Shown here: piece by piece, positions 17,490 through 25,697 of the stretch
Layout: the number at the start of each line of letters is the position of its first letter
Numbering within the stretch: position 1 is the stretch's first letter
Assembly (NCBI GenBank): GCA_023386495.1
Contig: JAEWJS010000010.1
Coordinates: forward strand, 1-64,000
DNA: 64,000 bases
Origin: Bacillota bacterium
Lineage (GTDB): Bacteria > Bacillota > Bacilli > Paenibacillales > Paenibacillaceae
Direction: 5' to 3'
Made by a program: the position numbers and the translations under genes
Notes under the pieces: model-generated
Databases searched by the model: none
The model's input: the letters and a program-made list of their open reading frames with translations, nothing else
Told to the model about the DNA's origin: nothing

Positions 17490-18343
17490 CGATGCCGGTC
17501 AAGGTGAAGCTGCGGCTGCTCGCGGCCGGTGCCTGCAAGCATCCCGAGGCTTTGACGCTGCGCGGCGGGTCGCTCCGTCCGGTGCTGTTCCCGGCAGGAT
17601 TCGCTTGCATCGAGCATCCGGAGCAGGGAATCGTGTTATTCGATACGGGGTATTCGTCGCGCTTCTTCGAAGAGACGGCTCGATTGCCGGCTGCCCTGTA
17701 CCGCTGGATCACGCCAGTTGCCTACGAAGAGCCGGATAGCGCGGCGAACCAACTTCGCGAACAAGGGTTCGATCCGTTAGACGTGCGGCATATCGTGCTG
17801 TCCCATCTGCATGCCGACCATATCGGGGGTGCGCGTGACTTTCCGCAGGCACAGTTCTATTACAAGGAAGAAGCGTACCGCTCCGTCGCGAAGCTAGGCA
17901 AGCTCGCGTCGGTACGAGCGGGTTATCTGCCGGGCTTGCTGCCGGACGACATGCAGGCCCGCAGCCTGCTGCTGGACAACTGCAAGGCGATCCCGCTGCC
18001 GGATTCGGTGCCGTTCCGCAGCGGGTATGACCTGTTCGGCGACGGCAGCTTGGTCGCCGTCGACATTCCCGGCCATGCCGCAGGGCAGATCGGCTTGTTC
18101 GTCTCGACGGCGCTGCATACGTATTTCTTGTGCGCGGATGCCGTCTGGTCCAGCCGCGCTTATCGCGAAGGCAGGCCGCCGCATGCGCTGGCAGGCCTTA
18201 TTATGGCGGATCGCGGAGAATACCGGGACACGTTCGACCGGCTGTGCCGGCTGCATGCGGCACATCCCGAGGTGCGGATCGTGCCGAGCCATTGTCAGGA
18301 AGTCCTTGCCGCATGGGCGGGAGAAGGCGGGTGCGTCTCATGA
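17477..18343 (+). CDS. metallo-beta-lactamase-fold hydrolase
   Basis: The protein of 288 residues carries the dinuclear-metal signature HLHADH at residues 110-115. A further metal Asp lies in FLCADAVW, and His residues in VDIPGHAAGQIGLF and VPSHCQE. The fold and spacing match lactonase/thioesterase-like MBL hydrolases. In this operon it might hydrolyse a lactone or thioester intermediate. It overlaps the dehydrogenase gene by 13 bp and the next gene by 4 bp (ATGA), so it is translationally coupled to both. Confidence 0.88.
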   Translation: MQKLTMPVKVKLRLLAAGACKHPEALTLRGGSLRPVLFPAGFACIEHPEQGIVLFDTGYSSRFFEETARLPAALYRWITPVAYEEPDSAANQLREQGFDPLDVRHIVLSHLHADHIGGARDFPQAQFYYKEEAYRSVAKLGKLASVRAGYLPGLLPDDMQARSLLLDNCKAIPLPDSVPFRSGYDLFGDGSLVAVDIPGHAAGQIGLFVSTALHTYFLCADAVWSSRAYREGRPPHALAGLIMADRGEYRDTFDRLCRLHAAHPEVRIVPSHCQEVLAAWAGEGGCVS

Positions 18344-19683
18344 ACCTGTATGCATTAGGCGTCATGCTGGCTCATTATGCACGACAGCGCTGCGGACGCG
18401 GCTGGAGGAGCCGGGCAGCATTCGAGCGGTGGCAGTCTCGGCGGATCGAGCGGCACTTGAAGTTCGTTCGCAAGCATTCGCCTTATTACCGCGAATTGTG
18501 GAAGGGGCTGCCGCTCGAAGCCTGGAAGCAGCTTCCCATGCTGGACAAGAAACGGATGATGGACAACTTCGACCGCCTGAATACGGTCGGCATCCGGAAG
18601 GACGAAGCTTTGCAGGCTGCGCTGGCTGCGGAGGAGTCGCGGGACTTTCGGCTGGATGTGAAGGGCGTGACGGTCGGCTTGTCATCAGGAACGTCCGGCA
18701 GCCGTGGACTGTTCCTGGCCAGCGCGTGGGAGCGCGCAGCTTGGGCCGGCACGATGCTCGCGAAGCTGCTCCCCGGACCGATCTGGCGCCGGGAACGCAT
18801 CGCCTTCTTCCTCCGGGCGAACAGCAAGCTGTACGAATCGCTCGGCAGCCGGCGCTTGCAATTCGAATATTACGACCTGATGGTGCCGATGAAGCGCCAT
18901 CTGGAGCGGCTCGCGGCCTATCAGCCGACCATCCTCGCCGCGCCGCCGTCCGTGCTTCGCGCGATCGCGGAAGCGCAGCGCGACCGCCGGATCGCGATCC
19001 AGCCGAAGCGGGTCATCGCGCATGCCGAGGTGCTCGACCCGCTCGACCGCGCGATCATCGAAGGCGCGTTCGGCACGACGCTGCATCAAGTGTATCAATG
19101 CACGGAGGGATTCCTGGCCTGCACGTGCGCCTACGGCACGCTGCATCTGAACGAGGATATCGTCGCAATCGAGAAGGAGTATGTCGACGATTCCAAGCGG
19201 CGCTTCGTGCCGATCGTGACAGACTATACGCGCGTCACGCAGCCTATCGTCCGTTATCGGCTGAACGATCTGCTGACCGAATCGGGTGAACCGTGCCCGT
19301 GCGGGTCCGTCATGACGCCGATCGAGCGAATCGAGGGGCGCTGCGACGATATTTTCTACCTGCCGCATCGCAAGGATGCTTCGCCCGTACCGATCTACCC
19401 GGATTACGTGTCACGGGCGGTCATTGCGGTCGAGGGGATCGAGGAATATCGGGTCATCCAACGGGCGGACGACCAGATCCAGGCCGCGATCCGCGTATCG
19501 GACGGCATGGAGCAGCAGGCTGTCGAGCGGGCCGTCGAAGCTTCGCTGCTGCGTCTGTTCGAGCGCAGCGCGTGCAAGCCGCCTCGGCTCGCGTTCTCGG
19601 ACTACCGATTCGAGGCGGGCGCTGTCAAGCTGCGCCGGATAGAGAGGAGCCAGCCCGATGCGGCACAGCGTCACGCTCTATGA
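18340..19683 (+). CDS. CoF/F390-synthetase-related adenylating enzyme (PaaK-like)
   Basis: The protein of 447 residues belongs to the ANL adenylating superfamily. GLSSGTSGSRGLFL is the phosphate-binding loop, VYQCTEG the ATP-ribose region, and IVRYRLNDLL plus PCPCGS the PaaK/CoF-synthetase-like metal-binding segment. It would activate a carboxylate as acyl-AMP. The ATG overlaps the previous stop as ATGA at 18340-18343, and the reading frame upstream of it is shadow. With the ketosynthase and OleD-like reductase it could play the role that the AMP ligase OleC plays in olefin clusters, but the sequence is not OleC-like. Confidence 0.8.
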   Translation: MNLYALGVMLAHYARQRCGRGWRSRAAFERWQSRRIERHLKFVRKHSPYYRELWKGLPLEAWKQLPMLDKKRMMDNFDRLNTVGIRKDEALQAALAAEESRDFRLDVKGVTVGLSSGTSGSRGLFLASAWERAAWAGTMLAKLLPGPIWRRERIAFFLRANSKLYESLGSRRLQFEYYDLMVPMKRHLERLAAYQPTILAAPPSVLRAIAEAQRDRRIAIQPKRVIAHAEVLDPLDRAIIEGAFGTTLHQVYQCTEGFLACTCAYGTLHLNEDIVAIEKEYVDDSKRRFVPIVTDYTRVTQPIVRYRLNDLLTESGEPCPCGSVMTPIERIEGRCDDIFYLPHRKDASPVPIYPDYVSRAVIAVEGIEEYRVIQRADDQIQAAIRVSDGMEQQAVERAVEASLLRLFERSACKPPRLAFSDYRFEAGAVKLRRIERSQPDAAQRHAL

Positions 19684-20815
19684 CCGTTCGAATGCCGCGC
19701 GCATCCCCTGGCCGGATACGATCGAGGGCAGGCGCGCGAAGGCGTATCTGCAGCCGATGCTGGACCGCGGCACGCATACGTATATCGCGAACGCGCGGAC
19801 GGAGCTCGTCATTGCGGTCATCGACCGCGACATTATCGTGCCCTGCACGGTGAACGATGCCGAGTACGACAATTCCTATGTCTGCTCGCCGTACAGCCAT
19901 TATGTGCGCTATGCGAAGGAAGAGCTGTCGATGCTGCGCATGCCGCTGGCCGAGAAGCTGTTGTCGGCGCTGCTGAGCGGGATCGGAGGTCTATTCCGCC
20001 TGTCCCGCTTCAATCGGGTGGTGCACGCGAATAATTGGCTGCTCTCCACGAATCTGTATCCGTCCATGACGGCCTCGCAATGTACTGCCTTATGCGAGAC
20101 GCTGCGGCGCGCGTATCCGAGCCACGCGATCGTGTTCCGTTCGCTGAACCGAACGGTGAACGCGGCGCTGCTTGATGCGCTCGTGGCTTGCGGCGGACGT
20201 GCGGTGGCCAGCCGTCAGATCTATCTGCTGGGCCCAAGCGATGCCGAATTCGGGGATGCGAAGGCCAGATGGCTGCTGAAGCGCGACTATGGGCTGTTGG
20301 ACAAGCATGGCTATGCGATTATGGCCGGCGCCGATATGCCGGATAGCTGGGTGCCGCGCATTATGGAGCTGTATAATCTGTTGTATCTGGAGAAGTATTC
20401 CTACGAGAATCCGCAGCTGTCGGAGACTTTCCTAAGAACGGCCTTGCGGGACGGCACACTGGAAATCTACGGCCTCCATGCGGACGGGCGGCTCGATGCC
20501 GTGCTCGGCTATTATCGGCTGAACGGCGTCATGACGACGCCGCTCTTCGGGTACGATATCGGCCTGTCGCAGGACAGAGGCCTGTATCGTATGCTGTCGG
20601 CGGTGCTTCTACGGCTGGCACAGGCGAATGGGCATTTGCTGCATGAGAGCTCGGGGGCCGCGCAGTTCAAGCGAAATCGAGGCGCTCGGGCCGATCTGGA
20701 ATACTCGGCCGTCTTCGACAAGCACCTCCCTTGGCATCGGCGATGGTGCTGGGTACTGCTGGAACGGCTGCTGAACGGCATCGGCGTGCCGCTTATGCAG
20801 CGCCTTAAGCTGTAA
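19658..20815 (+). CDS. GNAT/FemAB-like acyltransferase-related protein
   Basis: A soluble protein of 385 residues not recognised with certainty. The C-terminal half (GTLEIYGLHADGRLDAVLGYYRLNGVMTTPLFGYDIG, then LLRLAQANGHLLHESSGAAQFKRNRG) looks like an acyl-CoA N-acyltransferase (GNAT or FemAB) fold. The first third (RTELVIAVIDRDIIVPCTVNDAEYDNSYVCSPYSHYV) is not assigned. It overlaps the adenylating-enzyme gene by 26 bp, so it is certainly part of the same translational unit. It may transfer the finished acyl chain to an acceptor (inference). Confidence 0.65.
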   Translation: MRHSVTLYDRSNAARIPWPDTIEGRRAKAYLQPMLDRGTHTYIANARTELVIAVIDRDIIVPCTVNDAEYDNSYVCSPYSHYVRYAKEELSMLRMPLAEKLLSALLSGIGGLFRLSRFNRVVHANNWLLSTNLYPSMTASQCTALCETLRRAYPSHAIVFRSLNRTVNAALLDALVACGGRAVASRQIYLLGPSDAEFGDAKARWLLKRDYGLLDKHGYAIMAGADMPDSWVPRIMELYNLLYLEKYSYENPQLSETFLRTALRDGTLEIYGLHADGRLDAVLGYYRLNGVMTTPLFGYDIGLSQDRGLYRMLSAVLLRLAQANGHLLHESSGAAQFKRNRGARADLEYSAVFDKHLPWHRRWCWVLLERLLNGIGVPLMQRLKL

Positions 20816-20861
20816 GCAATACGGCGCAACGATTATGAATAAGAAAAGCGGAGGGAGCGTT

Positions 20862-21707
20862 ATGCGGGTGGGAGACAAGGTCGCGATCGTCACGGGAGCG
20901 TCCAGCGGTATCGGCATGCTGACGGCGCTGACGCTTGCGCGCAGCGGGTATCGCGTGATTGCGGCCATGCGCAGGCCGGAGCAGGCGGATGAACTGCGCC
21001 GCCGCGCCGAGCAGGCAGGCGTTGCGCACTTGCTGGATAGCAGGCAATTGGATGTAACGGATACCGCCGCGATCGAGCCGTTCGTGGAGGACGTTCATGC
21101 CGCTTACGGGCGTATCGACGTGCTCGTGAACAATGCCGGCATCGCAGTAGGCGGATTCGTGGAGGACGTGCCGCTAGCGGCCTGGCGCGAGCAGATGGAG
21201 ACGAACTTCTTCGGGCTCATCGCCTTGACGCGAGCCGTGGTGCCGCGTATGCGCGCGCAAGCGAGCGGTACCATTATCAATATGAGCAGCGTTAGCGGCT
21301 TGATCGCTTTCCCGGGCTATGCGCCTTATGCGGCGTCGAAGTATGCGGTGGAGGGATTCAGCGAGAGCCTGCGCCATGAGCTGAGAACGCATGGCATCCG
21401 CGTCGTCTTGATCGAGCCGGGCGCTTACCGGACTTCGATCTGGGCGAAGGGACTGGCGCGCATGCATCGGTCTCCCGATACGCCCTATGCGCCGATGCTC
21501 GAAGCCGTGCTCCGCTTCTCGCGCAAGGCAGCCGACACGTCTCCCGATCCGCAGGAGGTTGCTGACCTGATCGGGCGCGTCGTACGCACAAGCAAGCCTC
21601 GCCTGCGCTACCCGATCGGACGCGGCATGCGGATGCTATTGCTAGGCAAGGCCATCCTGCCTTGGCGGCTGCTCGAGGGGCTCATCGCACTTGCATTGCG
21701 CCGCTAG
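20862..21707 (+). CDS. classical short-chain dehydrogenase/reductase
   Basis: The protein of about 281 residues has AIVTGASSGIGMLTA (cofactor loop), NNAGIAVGG, IINMSSVSG and the catalytic YAASKYAVEGFSE (YxxxK). EPGAYRTSIW is typical of retinol/ketoacyl-type SDRs. GGAGGGAG at 20851-20858 fixes the ATG at 20862; an in-frame ATG at 20835 has no ribosome site. It ends the condensing-enzyme operon, 46 bp after the previous gene, and may perform a second keto reduction. Confidence 0.85.
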   Translation: MRVGDKVAIVTGASSGIGMLTALTLARSGYRVIAAMRRPEQADELRRRAEQAGVAHLLDSRQLDVTDTAAIEPFVEDVHAAYGRIDVLVNNAGIAVGGFVEDVPLAAWREQMETNFFGLIALTRAVVPRMRAQASGTIINMSSVSGLIAFPGYAPYAASKYAVEGFSESLRHELRTHGIRVVLIEPGAYRTSIWAKGLARMHRSPDTPYAPMLEAVLRFSRKAADTSPDPQEVADLIGRVVRTSKPRLRYPIGRGMRMLLLGKAILPWRLLEGLIALALRR

Positions 21708-21762
21708 CGCATCTCCGAACTGCCCCTAGCTTCATCTCAGATTAAATGCTAGAATCGACCCA

Positions 21763-21788
21763 AGGCCTTCTATCTTGATAGGAGGCCT
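21763..21788 (+). terminator. hairpin downstream of the biosynthetic operon
   Basis: AGGCCTTCTATC pairs with GATAGGAGGCCT (one G-T pair) around a TT loop. The following GTATTACTAT is only weakly T-rich, so termination is likely but not certain. Confidence 0.6.
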
Positions 21789-21874
21789 GTATTACTATGG
21801 AGGGATGCCCATGTTCACGAAGCGAATCGCATGCATTAGCACGGAGAGAAGAATACCAGAAGGAGGCATTTACG

Positions 21875-22324
21875 ATGAGCCATAGCATTGTGACCGACGG
21901 CGCAAGGAAGCAGCTCATCGAACAGCTTGTCTACTTCGACGAGAGCAAGATCGACTTTCTCAATCACTATTATCCCGCCTTCGGCAAAGAACGCGACAAG
22001 GTGGATAAGGTGCTTGGCGTATATACGCGTACCATCGAGCAGCAGCTCTCGGATAACGCGCAGCATTATCTGCATCACAACGTATGGATCGGCAGCCGCG
22101 TCGATCTGCACTATGTCGAGGATGGCGATAAGGAGCAATATACGATCGTCTTCCCGCATCTTGCCGACCCGGATCGCAATCGGCTCTCATTCCTCTCGCC
22201 GATCGGACTTCAGCTGCTGCTTGCTCGGACAGGTGAGCGCTATATGCTTACCGTTCCCTCGGGTGAAATCGAGGTTCACATCGATCGCATCGCCTATGTC
22301 GGGCTCGGTGAAGTCCGACCGTAA
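21875..22324 (+). CDS. GreA/GreB C-terminal-domain protein
   Basis: The protein of 149 residues has a short helical N-terminus and then the Gre-factor beta domain: NVWIGSRVDLHYVEDGDKE, IVFPHLADPDRNRLSFLSPIGLQLLLARTGE, LTVPSGEIEVHIDRI. The N-terminal region is helical but its tip residues do not clearly match the catalytic Asp/Glu tip of GreA, so transcript cleavage is uncertain. Such proteins bind the secondary channel of RNA polymerase. AGGAGG at 21861-21866 sets the start at 21875; the upstream extension to 21797 has no ribosome site. Confidence 0.75.
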   Translation: MSHSIVTDGARKQLIEQLVYFDESKIDFLNHYYPAFGKERDKVDKVLGVYTRTIEQQLSDNAQHYLHHNVWIGSRVDLHYVEDGDKEQYTIVFPHLADPDRNRLSFLSPIGLQLLLARTGERYMLTVPSGEIEVHIDRIAYVGLGEVRP

Positions 22325-22352
22325 CGGCGTACCGTCGAGTAGCGCATGGACG

Positions 22353-22387
22353 CTGTGATGCAGATCACTTCGCGGTTAGGTTATAAT
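22353..22387 (+). promoter_or_regulatory. Crp/Fnr-type operator and -10 of the regulator gene
   Basis: TGTGATGCAGATCACT (22353-22368) is a TGTGA-N6-TCACx palindrome. TATAAT at 22382-22387 lies 13 bp further, which places the operator over the -35 position (centre near -33). That geometry suggests autorepression, unlike the other sites in this window. Confidence 0.65.
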
Positions 22388-22416
22388 GGATTCAAATCCG
22401 TAAGCGGGGGTAACGC

Positions 22417-23112
22417 ATGGCAGAAGAGAGATGGGCTTATTCGATATTGCGGCAGGTTCCGATGTTCCGGGATATGTCGACCGATGAAATGGAACAGCTG
22501 AGCCACTTCGCGATCAGCCGTTCCTATCGCAAGAAAGGCGTCGTATTCAGCGAAGGCGGGGACAAGGAAGCGGTGTTCTTCATTCAGTCCGGGCTCGTCA
22601 AGACGTATAAGACGGACGAGAACGGCCATGAGCATATTATGTCCTTCCTGCGTTCGGGGGATATGTTCCCGCATACGGGGCTATTCAATGCGAACCCGTA
22701 TCCGGCCACGGCGGAAGCGATCGTCCCGACGGTGCTGCTCGCGCTGCCGATTAAGCCGTTCGAGCAATTCTTATATCATACGCCCGGCGTCGCGATCAAG
22801 ATCATGCGCGTCATGAGCGAGAAGCTGAGCGAGCTCCAAGGCAAGCTGCAGGAGCTGACCGGGCAGGATGTGCAGAATCGCGGACAGTTGTTCCTACTGA
22901 AGCTAGTGGAGAACTACGGCAAGGACGTGAACGGCGAGATCCATATCGATATCCCGATGACGCACCAGGACTTTGCCAGCACGATCGGCACGACGCGGGA
23001 GACGGTGAACCGACTGCTTAACCAGCTGAAAAAAGAAGGCATCATGGATACGAGCCGCGCCGGGTTTGTCGTACACGATCTTGAGGCGCTGAAGCACTGG
23101 ACCGAAAAGTAA
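22417..23112 (+). CDS. Crp/Fnr-family regulator without cysteines
   Basis: The protein of 231 residues has an N-terminal cyclic-nucleotide-binding-type sensor fold (FSEGGDKEAVFFIQSGLVKTYKTDENGHEHIMSFLRSGDMF), a long dimerisation helix, and a winged helix with MTHQDFASTIGTTRETVNRLLNQLKKEG. The recognition helix R-E-x-x-x-R matches the Crp pattern that reads TGTGA half-sites. No Cys occurs anywhere, so it cannot carry the [4Fe-4S] cluster of Fnr. A heme- or ligand-based NO/redox sensor such as DNR is an alternative. Its likely sites recur through the nitrogen-oxide genes up to 59.9 kb, so it is the prime candidate for the island regulator. Confidence 0.9.
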   Translation: MAEERWAYSILRQVPMFRDMSTDEMEQLSHFAISRSYRKKGVVFSEGGDKEAVFFIQSGLVKTYKTDENGHEHIMSFLRSGDMFPHTGLFNANPYPATAEAIVPTVLLALPIKPFEQFLYHTPGVAIKIMRVMSEKLSELQGKLQELTGQDVQNRGQLFLLKLVENYGKDVNGEIHIDIPMTHQDFASTIGTTRETVNRLLNQLKKEGIMDTSRAGFVVHDLEALKHWTEK

Positions 23113-23139
23113 CTGCCGCTCCGGCAATCGCTTGACAGA

Positions 23140-23170
23140 CCGCCCCGTCAGCCTCATGCTGGCGGGGCGG
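23140..23170. terminator. GC-rich hairpin between convergent genes
   Basis: CCGCCCCGTCAGC pairs with GCTGGCGGGGCGG at 12 of 13 positions. It lies between the regulator gene and the convergent membrane-protein gene and slightly overlaps the latter's 3' end. It could stop transcription from both sides. Confidence 0.6.
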
Positions 23171-23651
23171 CTGCGCGCAGATGCCGTTCGATATAGCGGT
23201 AGAGGCAGATCGTGATAACGGCGGAGATCGGATAGGTCGGGATCGAGAATACGATCATCCATCCGGTATAGGTGAACACGCCTGCCAACACATTGATCCA
23301 TTCGAAGAGCACCGAGACGGCTGTCCATGCGAGGATGTACCATACTTGGTTCTTGCCGCGGATCCGCCATTTATCGTACAGATACAAGAAGATGAACACG
23401 CATCCGGGATAGAGGAAGAGATGGATCATGGCAGCGGCAGGCTCATAGCTCTCATTGTCCGCGCAGTAGTATAACTGAAACGGCGTGCCGGCGATGGCGT
23501 AATCGATCGACTCGACGTATGCGATCGCGAATAACCAGATCATGAAGAACGTGAGCGGGCGAAAATGGCGGCGAATGAGCAGCGTTATGGCGAACACAAT
23601 GACAGATGTCGCCAACATGAACCACTCGTTGCCGTCCCAGGTGAAATTCAT
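23154..23651 (-). CDS. CBO0543-like polytopic membrane protein
   Basis: The protein of 165 residues has about five membrane helices (WFMLATSVIVFAITLLI, FFMIWLFAIAYVESIDY, MIHLFLYPGCVFIFLYLYDKW, WYILAWTAVSVLFEWINVL, YPISAVITICLYRYI). This matches the CBO0543-type membrane proteins of Firmicutes, which have no known function. The start is MNFTWDGNEW at 23651, overlapping the stop of the upstream membrane-protein gene (ATGA). A longer upstream reading is shadow. Confidence 0.65.
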   Translation of the reverse strand: MNFTWDGNEWFMLATSVIVFAITLLIRRHFRPLTFFMIWLFAIAYVESIDYAIAGTPFQLYYCADNESYEPAAAMIHLFLYPGCVFIFLYLYDKWRIRGKNQVWYILAWTAVSVLFEWINVLAGVFTYTGWMIVFSIPTYPISAVITICLYRYIERHLRAAAPPA

Positions 23652-24280
23652 GATTGCGCGAGCTCCTTCATCAATCGTATGCGGAATGCATGATACACCG
23701 CCAGCAGGATGAGGACGTAGAGACACCACCAGGCCAAGGTCCACCAGAGCTGCCATTCCGGCGTGTGCTGCAAGATGCCTAACCAATCCTCCAGCCATTC
23801 TAAGCCGACGAAGAAGACAATCGCGCATAACGTCCATCGCGATCGAGCCGATCTTCCGGCCGCGGCTGCATAACGATTCACATAGATCAGGGTGAAGACA
23901 GGGTAGAGCACGATTCGATTGAGCAGATGGGCGAGTTCCAGGCTTAATTGCTCAGAGACGACCATATACTTGATATTCATGAAGAAGAATGCCGAATAAT
24001 TCTGATACAGGATGGTCGAGACCAGCCAGTACGTCAGGACTTCCAAGACATGGATCGATCGATGTTCGGAGCGGAAGAAGAGGATCAACGCAGCCAGATT
24101 GGCCAGTGCATAACTGATCAAGACGATCACCGGATAACGCCTCCGATCTTCGAGGAAGTCAAATAATGGTTCTATTGTTTGGCGTAACCTGCAATCGTAT
24201 GCATGGCCGCATTCATATACCTTGACAGGAATATTCCGTGTAGGATATGTTAAATGCGACACGCCATCTCGTATAGACAA
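23648..24280 (-). CDS. polytopic membrane protein of unknown function
   Basis: The protein has up to 210 residues and about five membrane helices (YPVIVLISYALANLAALILFF, VLTYWLVSTILYQNYSAFFF, IVLYPVFTLIYVNRYAA, LWWTLAWWCLYVLILLAVYHAF). It is coupled to the CBO0543-like gene by a 4-bp overlap, so the two may form a complex. The start is unsure: the TTG at 24280 lacks a ribosome site, and the first 35 residues may not be translated. It is divergent from the ArsR-type gene at 24302. Confidence 0.55.
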   Translation of the reverse strand: MSIRDGVSHLTYPTRNIPVKVYECGHAYDCRLRQTIEPLFDFLEDRRRYPVIVLISYALANLAALILFFRSEHRSIHVLEVLTYWLVSTILYQNYSAFFFMNIKYMVVSEQLSLELAHLLNRIVLYPVFTLIYVNRYAAAAGRSARSRWTLCAIVFFVGLEWLEDWLGILQHTPEWQLWWTLAWWCLYVLILLAVYHAFRIRLMKELAQS

Positions 24281-24301
24281 CTAAGAAAGGGGGTTATGCG
24301 A

Positions 24302-24652
24302 ATGGTATCGACTGCCGCCATGAGCGCGCTCGCCGAACCGAATCGCCTCCATATCGTCGAGCTGCTGAGGGACGGCCCTCGCGCAGTCGGCGAGATCGCC
24401 GATCAGCTACACCTGAACCAGCCGCAGACTTCCAAGCATCTGCGCGTGCTGTGCGAGGCCGGATTAACCGAGGTACACGCCGTCGCCAATCGACGCATCT
24501 ATAAGCTGCGCCCTCAGCAATTCCAGGAGATGGACCGGTGGCTGGACAGCTACCGCAAGCTATGGGAGGAACGGTTCGACCGCTTAGACGAGTATTTGCG
24601 CGTGCTTCAAGCCCGTCAGCAAGAAGACGCGGGCCGCCAGAATAAGGATTAG
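24302..24652 (+). CDS. ArsR-family winged-helix regulator
   Basis: The protein of 116 residues begins MVSTAAMSALAEPNRLHIVELLRDGPRAVGEIADQ, with the recognition helix LNQPQTSKHLRVLCEAG and a C-terminal helix. No Cys pair for metal sensing is seen (one Cys only). It resembles ArsR proteins that control membrane or SRPBCC genes, and may regulate the divergent membrane pair. AAAGGGGG at 24285-24292 suits the ATG at 24302. Confidence 0.82.
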   Translation: MVSTAAMSALAEPNRLHIVELLRDGPRAVGEIADQLHLNQPQTSKHLRVLCEAGLTEVHAVANRRIYKLRPQQFQEMDRWLDSYRKLWEERFDRLDEYLRVLQARQQEDAGRQNKD

Positions 24653-24662
24653 CTCATACAAT

Positions 24663-24708
24663 ACCTCTTCGCATACCGGCTGATGCTGGCAGCGAAGAGG
24701 TTTTTTTG
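24663..24708 (+). terminator. rho-independent terminator
   Basis: ACCTCTTCGC (24663-24672) pairs with GCGAAGAGGT (24692-24701), followed by a run of T. Confidence 0.9.
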
Positions 24709-24751
24709 TGCTGTGCTTCCGCATGACAATTCTGTGTCGAATGCGACAAAC

Positions 24752-24794
24752 TGTGCGCTGCCTCACAAATGTGAAGGTACTTCCATCGTACAGT
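24752..24794 (+). promoter_or_regulatory. Crp/Fnr-type operator and -10 upstream of ric
   Basis: TGTGCGCTGCCTCACA (24752-24767) matches TGTGA-N6-TCACA at 9 of 10 positions. A TACAGT -10 at 24789-24794 follows 21 bp later, placing the operator near -41, the class II activation position. Confidence 0.7.
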
Positions 24795-24818
24795 GGGTGC
24801 ACGGAGGTGTGGCAACAA

Positions 24819-25529
24819 ATGACAACGATATACACAGGGGAAGAATCGATCGGCCAAATCGTGACCGAGCATCATGCAGCAAGCAATCTCTTGAAGGAAT
24901 ACCGTATTGACTTCTGCTGCGGCGGGGACCGCGCGCTGCGCGATGTGCTGCAGCAGCAAGAGATCGAGCCGACCGCATTCCTGAAGCGCTTGAACATGAT
25001 CGTCGCATTGGCCGAGCAGGATGACAGCGGCACGGATTACCGAAGCCTGTCGCTTGGCGAGCTGACGGCGCATATCGTGCACCGCCATCATGCTTACTTG
25101 AAGGAGGAGCTGCCGGTGCTGGGCGAGTTCGTGAGCAAAATTATGCGCGTCCACGGACCGAATCATCATGAGCTTAAGGAGCTGTACCACCTGTACTTCG
25201 ATATGAAAGCAGAGCTCGATGAACATCTAGCCGCGGAGGAAGCGGGGATCTTCCCTTACATTCACGAGTACGAGCGGTCATCCTCGACTCGCGCGCTGGA
25301 GCAGGCCGTTCAGGCAATTGAGGTATTGGAGACGGACCATGATCAGGTCGGCGACATCCTGAAGCTGATGCGCACGGTCACGCACGATTATGCGCTGCCG
25401 CCTGATGCTTGCCGCACGTACACGCTCGCGTATCAGAAGCTGGAGCAGATGGAGTCCGACTTGTTCGAGCATATCCATCTCGAGAACAACATCTTGTTTC
25501 CGCGCCTGCTGGAAGCAGCCAAATCGTAA
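24819..25529 (+). CDS. scdA: iron-sulfur cluster repair di-iron protein (RIC/ScdA/YtfE)
   Basis: The protein of 236 residues repairs nitrosative or oxidative damage to Fe-S clusters. The N-terminal ScdA domain has the signature DFCCGGDRAL (Cys33-Cys34). The rest is a hemerythrin-like di-iron bundle with HIVHRHHAYLKEELP, HHELKELYHLYFDMKAELDEHLAAEEAGIFP, LETDHDQVGDIL and LFEHIHLENNILFP supplying His and Glu ligands. GGAGGTG sits nine bases before ATG 24819; upstream in-frame starts overlap the promoter. The operator upstream links it to the NO/nitrite respiration genes, whose NO by-product it would counter. Confidence 0.95.
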   Translation: MTTIYTGEESIGQIVTEHHAASNLLKEYRIDFCCGGDRALRDVLQQQEIEPTAFLKRLNMIVALAEQDDSGTDYRSLSLGELTAHIVHRHHAYLKEELPVLGEFVSKIMRVHGPNHHELKELYHLYFDMKAELDEHLAAEEAGIFPYIHEYERSSSTRALEQAVQAIEVLETDHDQVGDILKLMRTVTHDYALPPDACRTYTLAYQKLEQMESDLFEHIHLENNILFPRLLEAAKS

Positions 25530-25544
25530 GCTTGGAATATGGTC

Positions 25545-25580
25545 GAACGCCGCACTGCGAATGCGGCGTTCCTTCCCTTA
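25545..25580 (+). terminator. rho-independent terminator of scdA
   Basis: GAACGCCGCA pairs perfectly with TGCGGCGTTC (25562-25571), followed by CTTCCCTT. Confidence 0.8.
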
Positions 25581-25623
25581 TCGACGCATAACGGTCACAT
25601 TCTGCTAGGATTCGTATAACGAG

Positions 25624-25668
25624 AGTGACTTTTCTCACAGAGCGCATTATCGGCCCTGTGTTTAACTA
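25624..25668 (+). promoter_or_regulatory. Crp/Fnr-type operator upstream of nitrate operon A
   Basis: AGTGACTTTTCTCACA (25624-25639) matches TGTGA-N6-TCACA at 9 of 10. A weak -10 candidate, TAACTA at 25663-25668, lies 23 bp downstream, about class II spacing. The first gene starts at 25698. Confidence 0.6.
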
Positions 25669-25697
25669 TGTGTACCGCAATATGCCAAAGGAGAGAA

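Noticed and set aside
18027..19289. 420-codon frame overlapping the MBL and adenylating-enzyme genes
   Set aside because: It is a GC-rich shadow frame: the overlapping frames carry clear MBL and ANL motifs while this one has Arg/Ala-rich noise.
14255..21707. Standard oleABCD olefin cluster
   Set aside because: Only OleA-like and OleD-like parts can be argued. There is no OleB hydrolase, and the adenylating enzyme is PaaK/CoF-synthetase-like, not OleC-like.
22417..23112. Classical oxygen-sensing Fnr with an iron-sulfur cluster
   Set aside because: There is no cysteine in the entire predicted protein.
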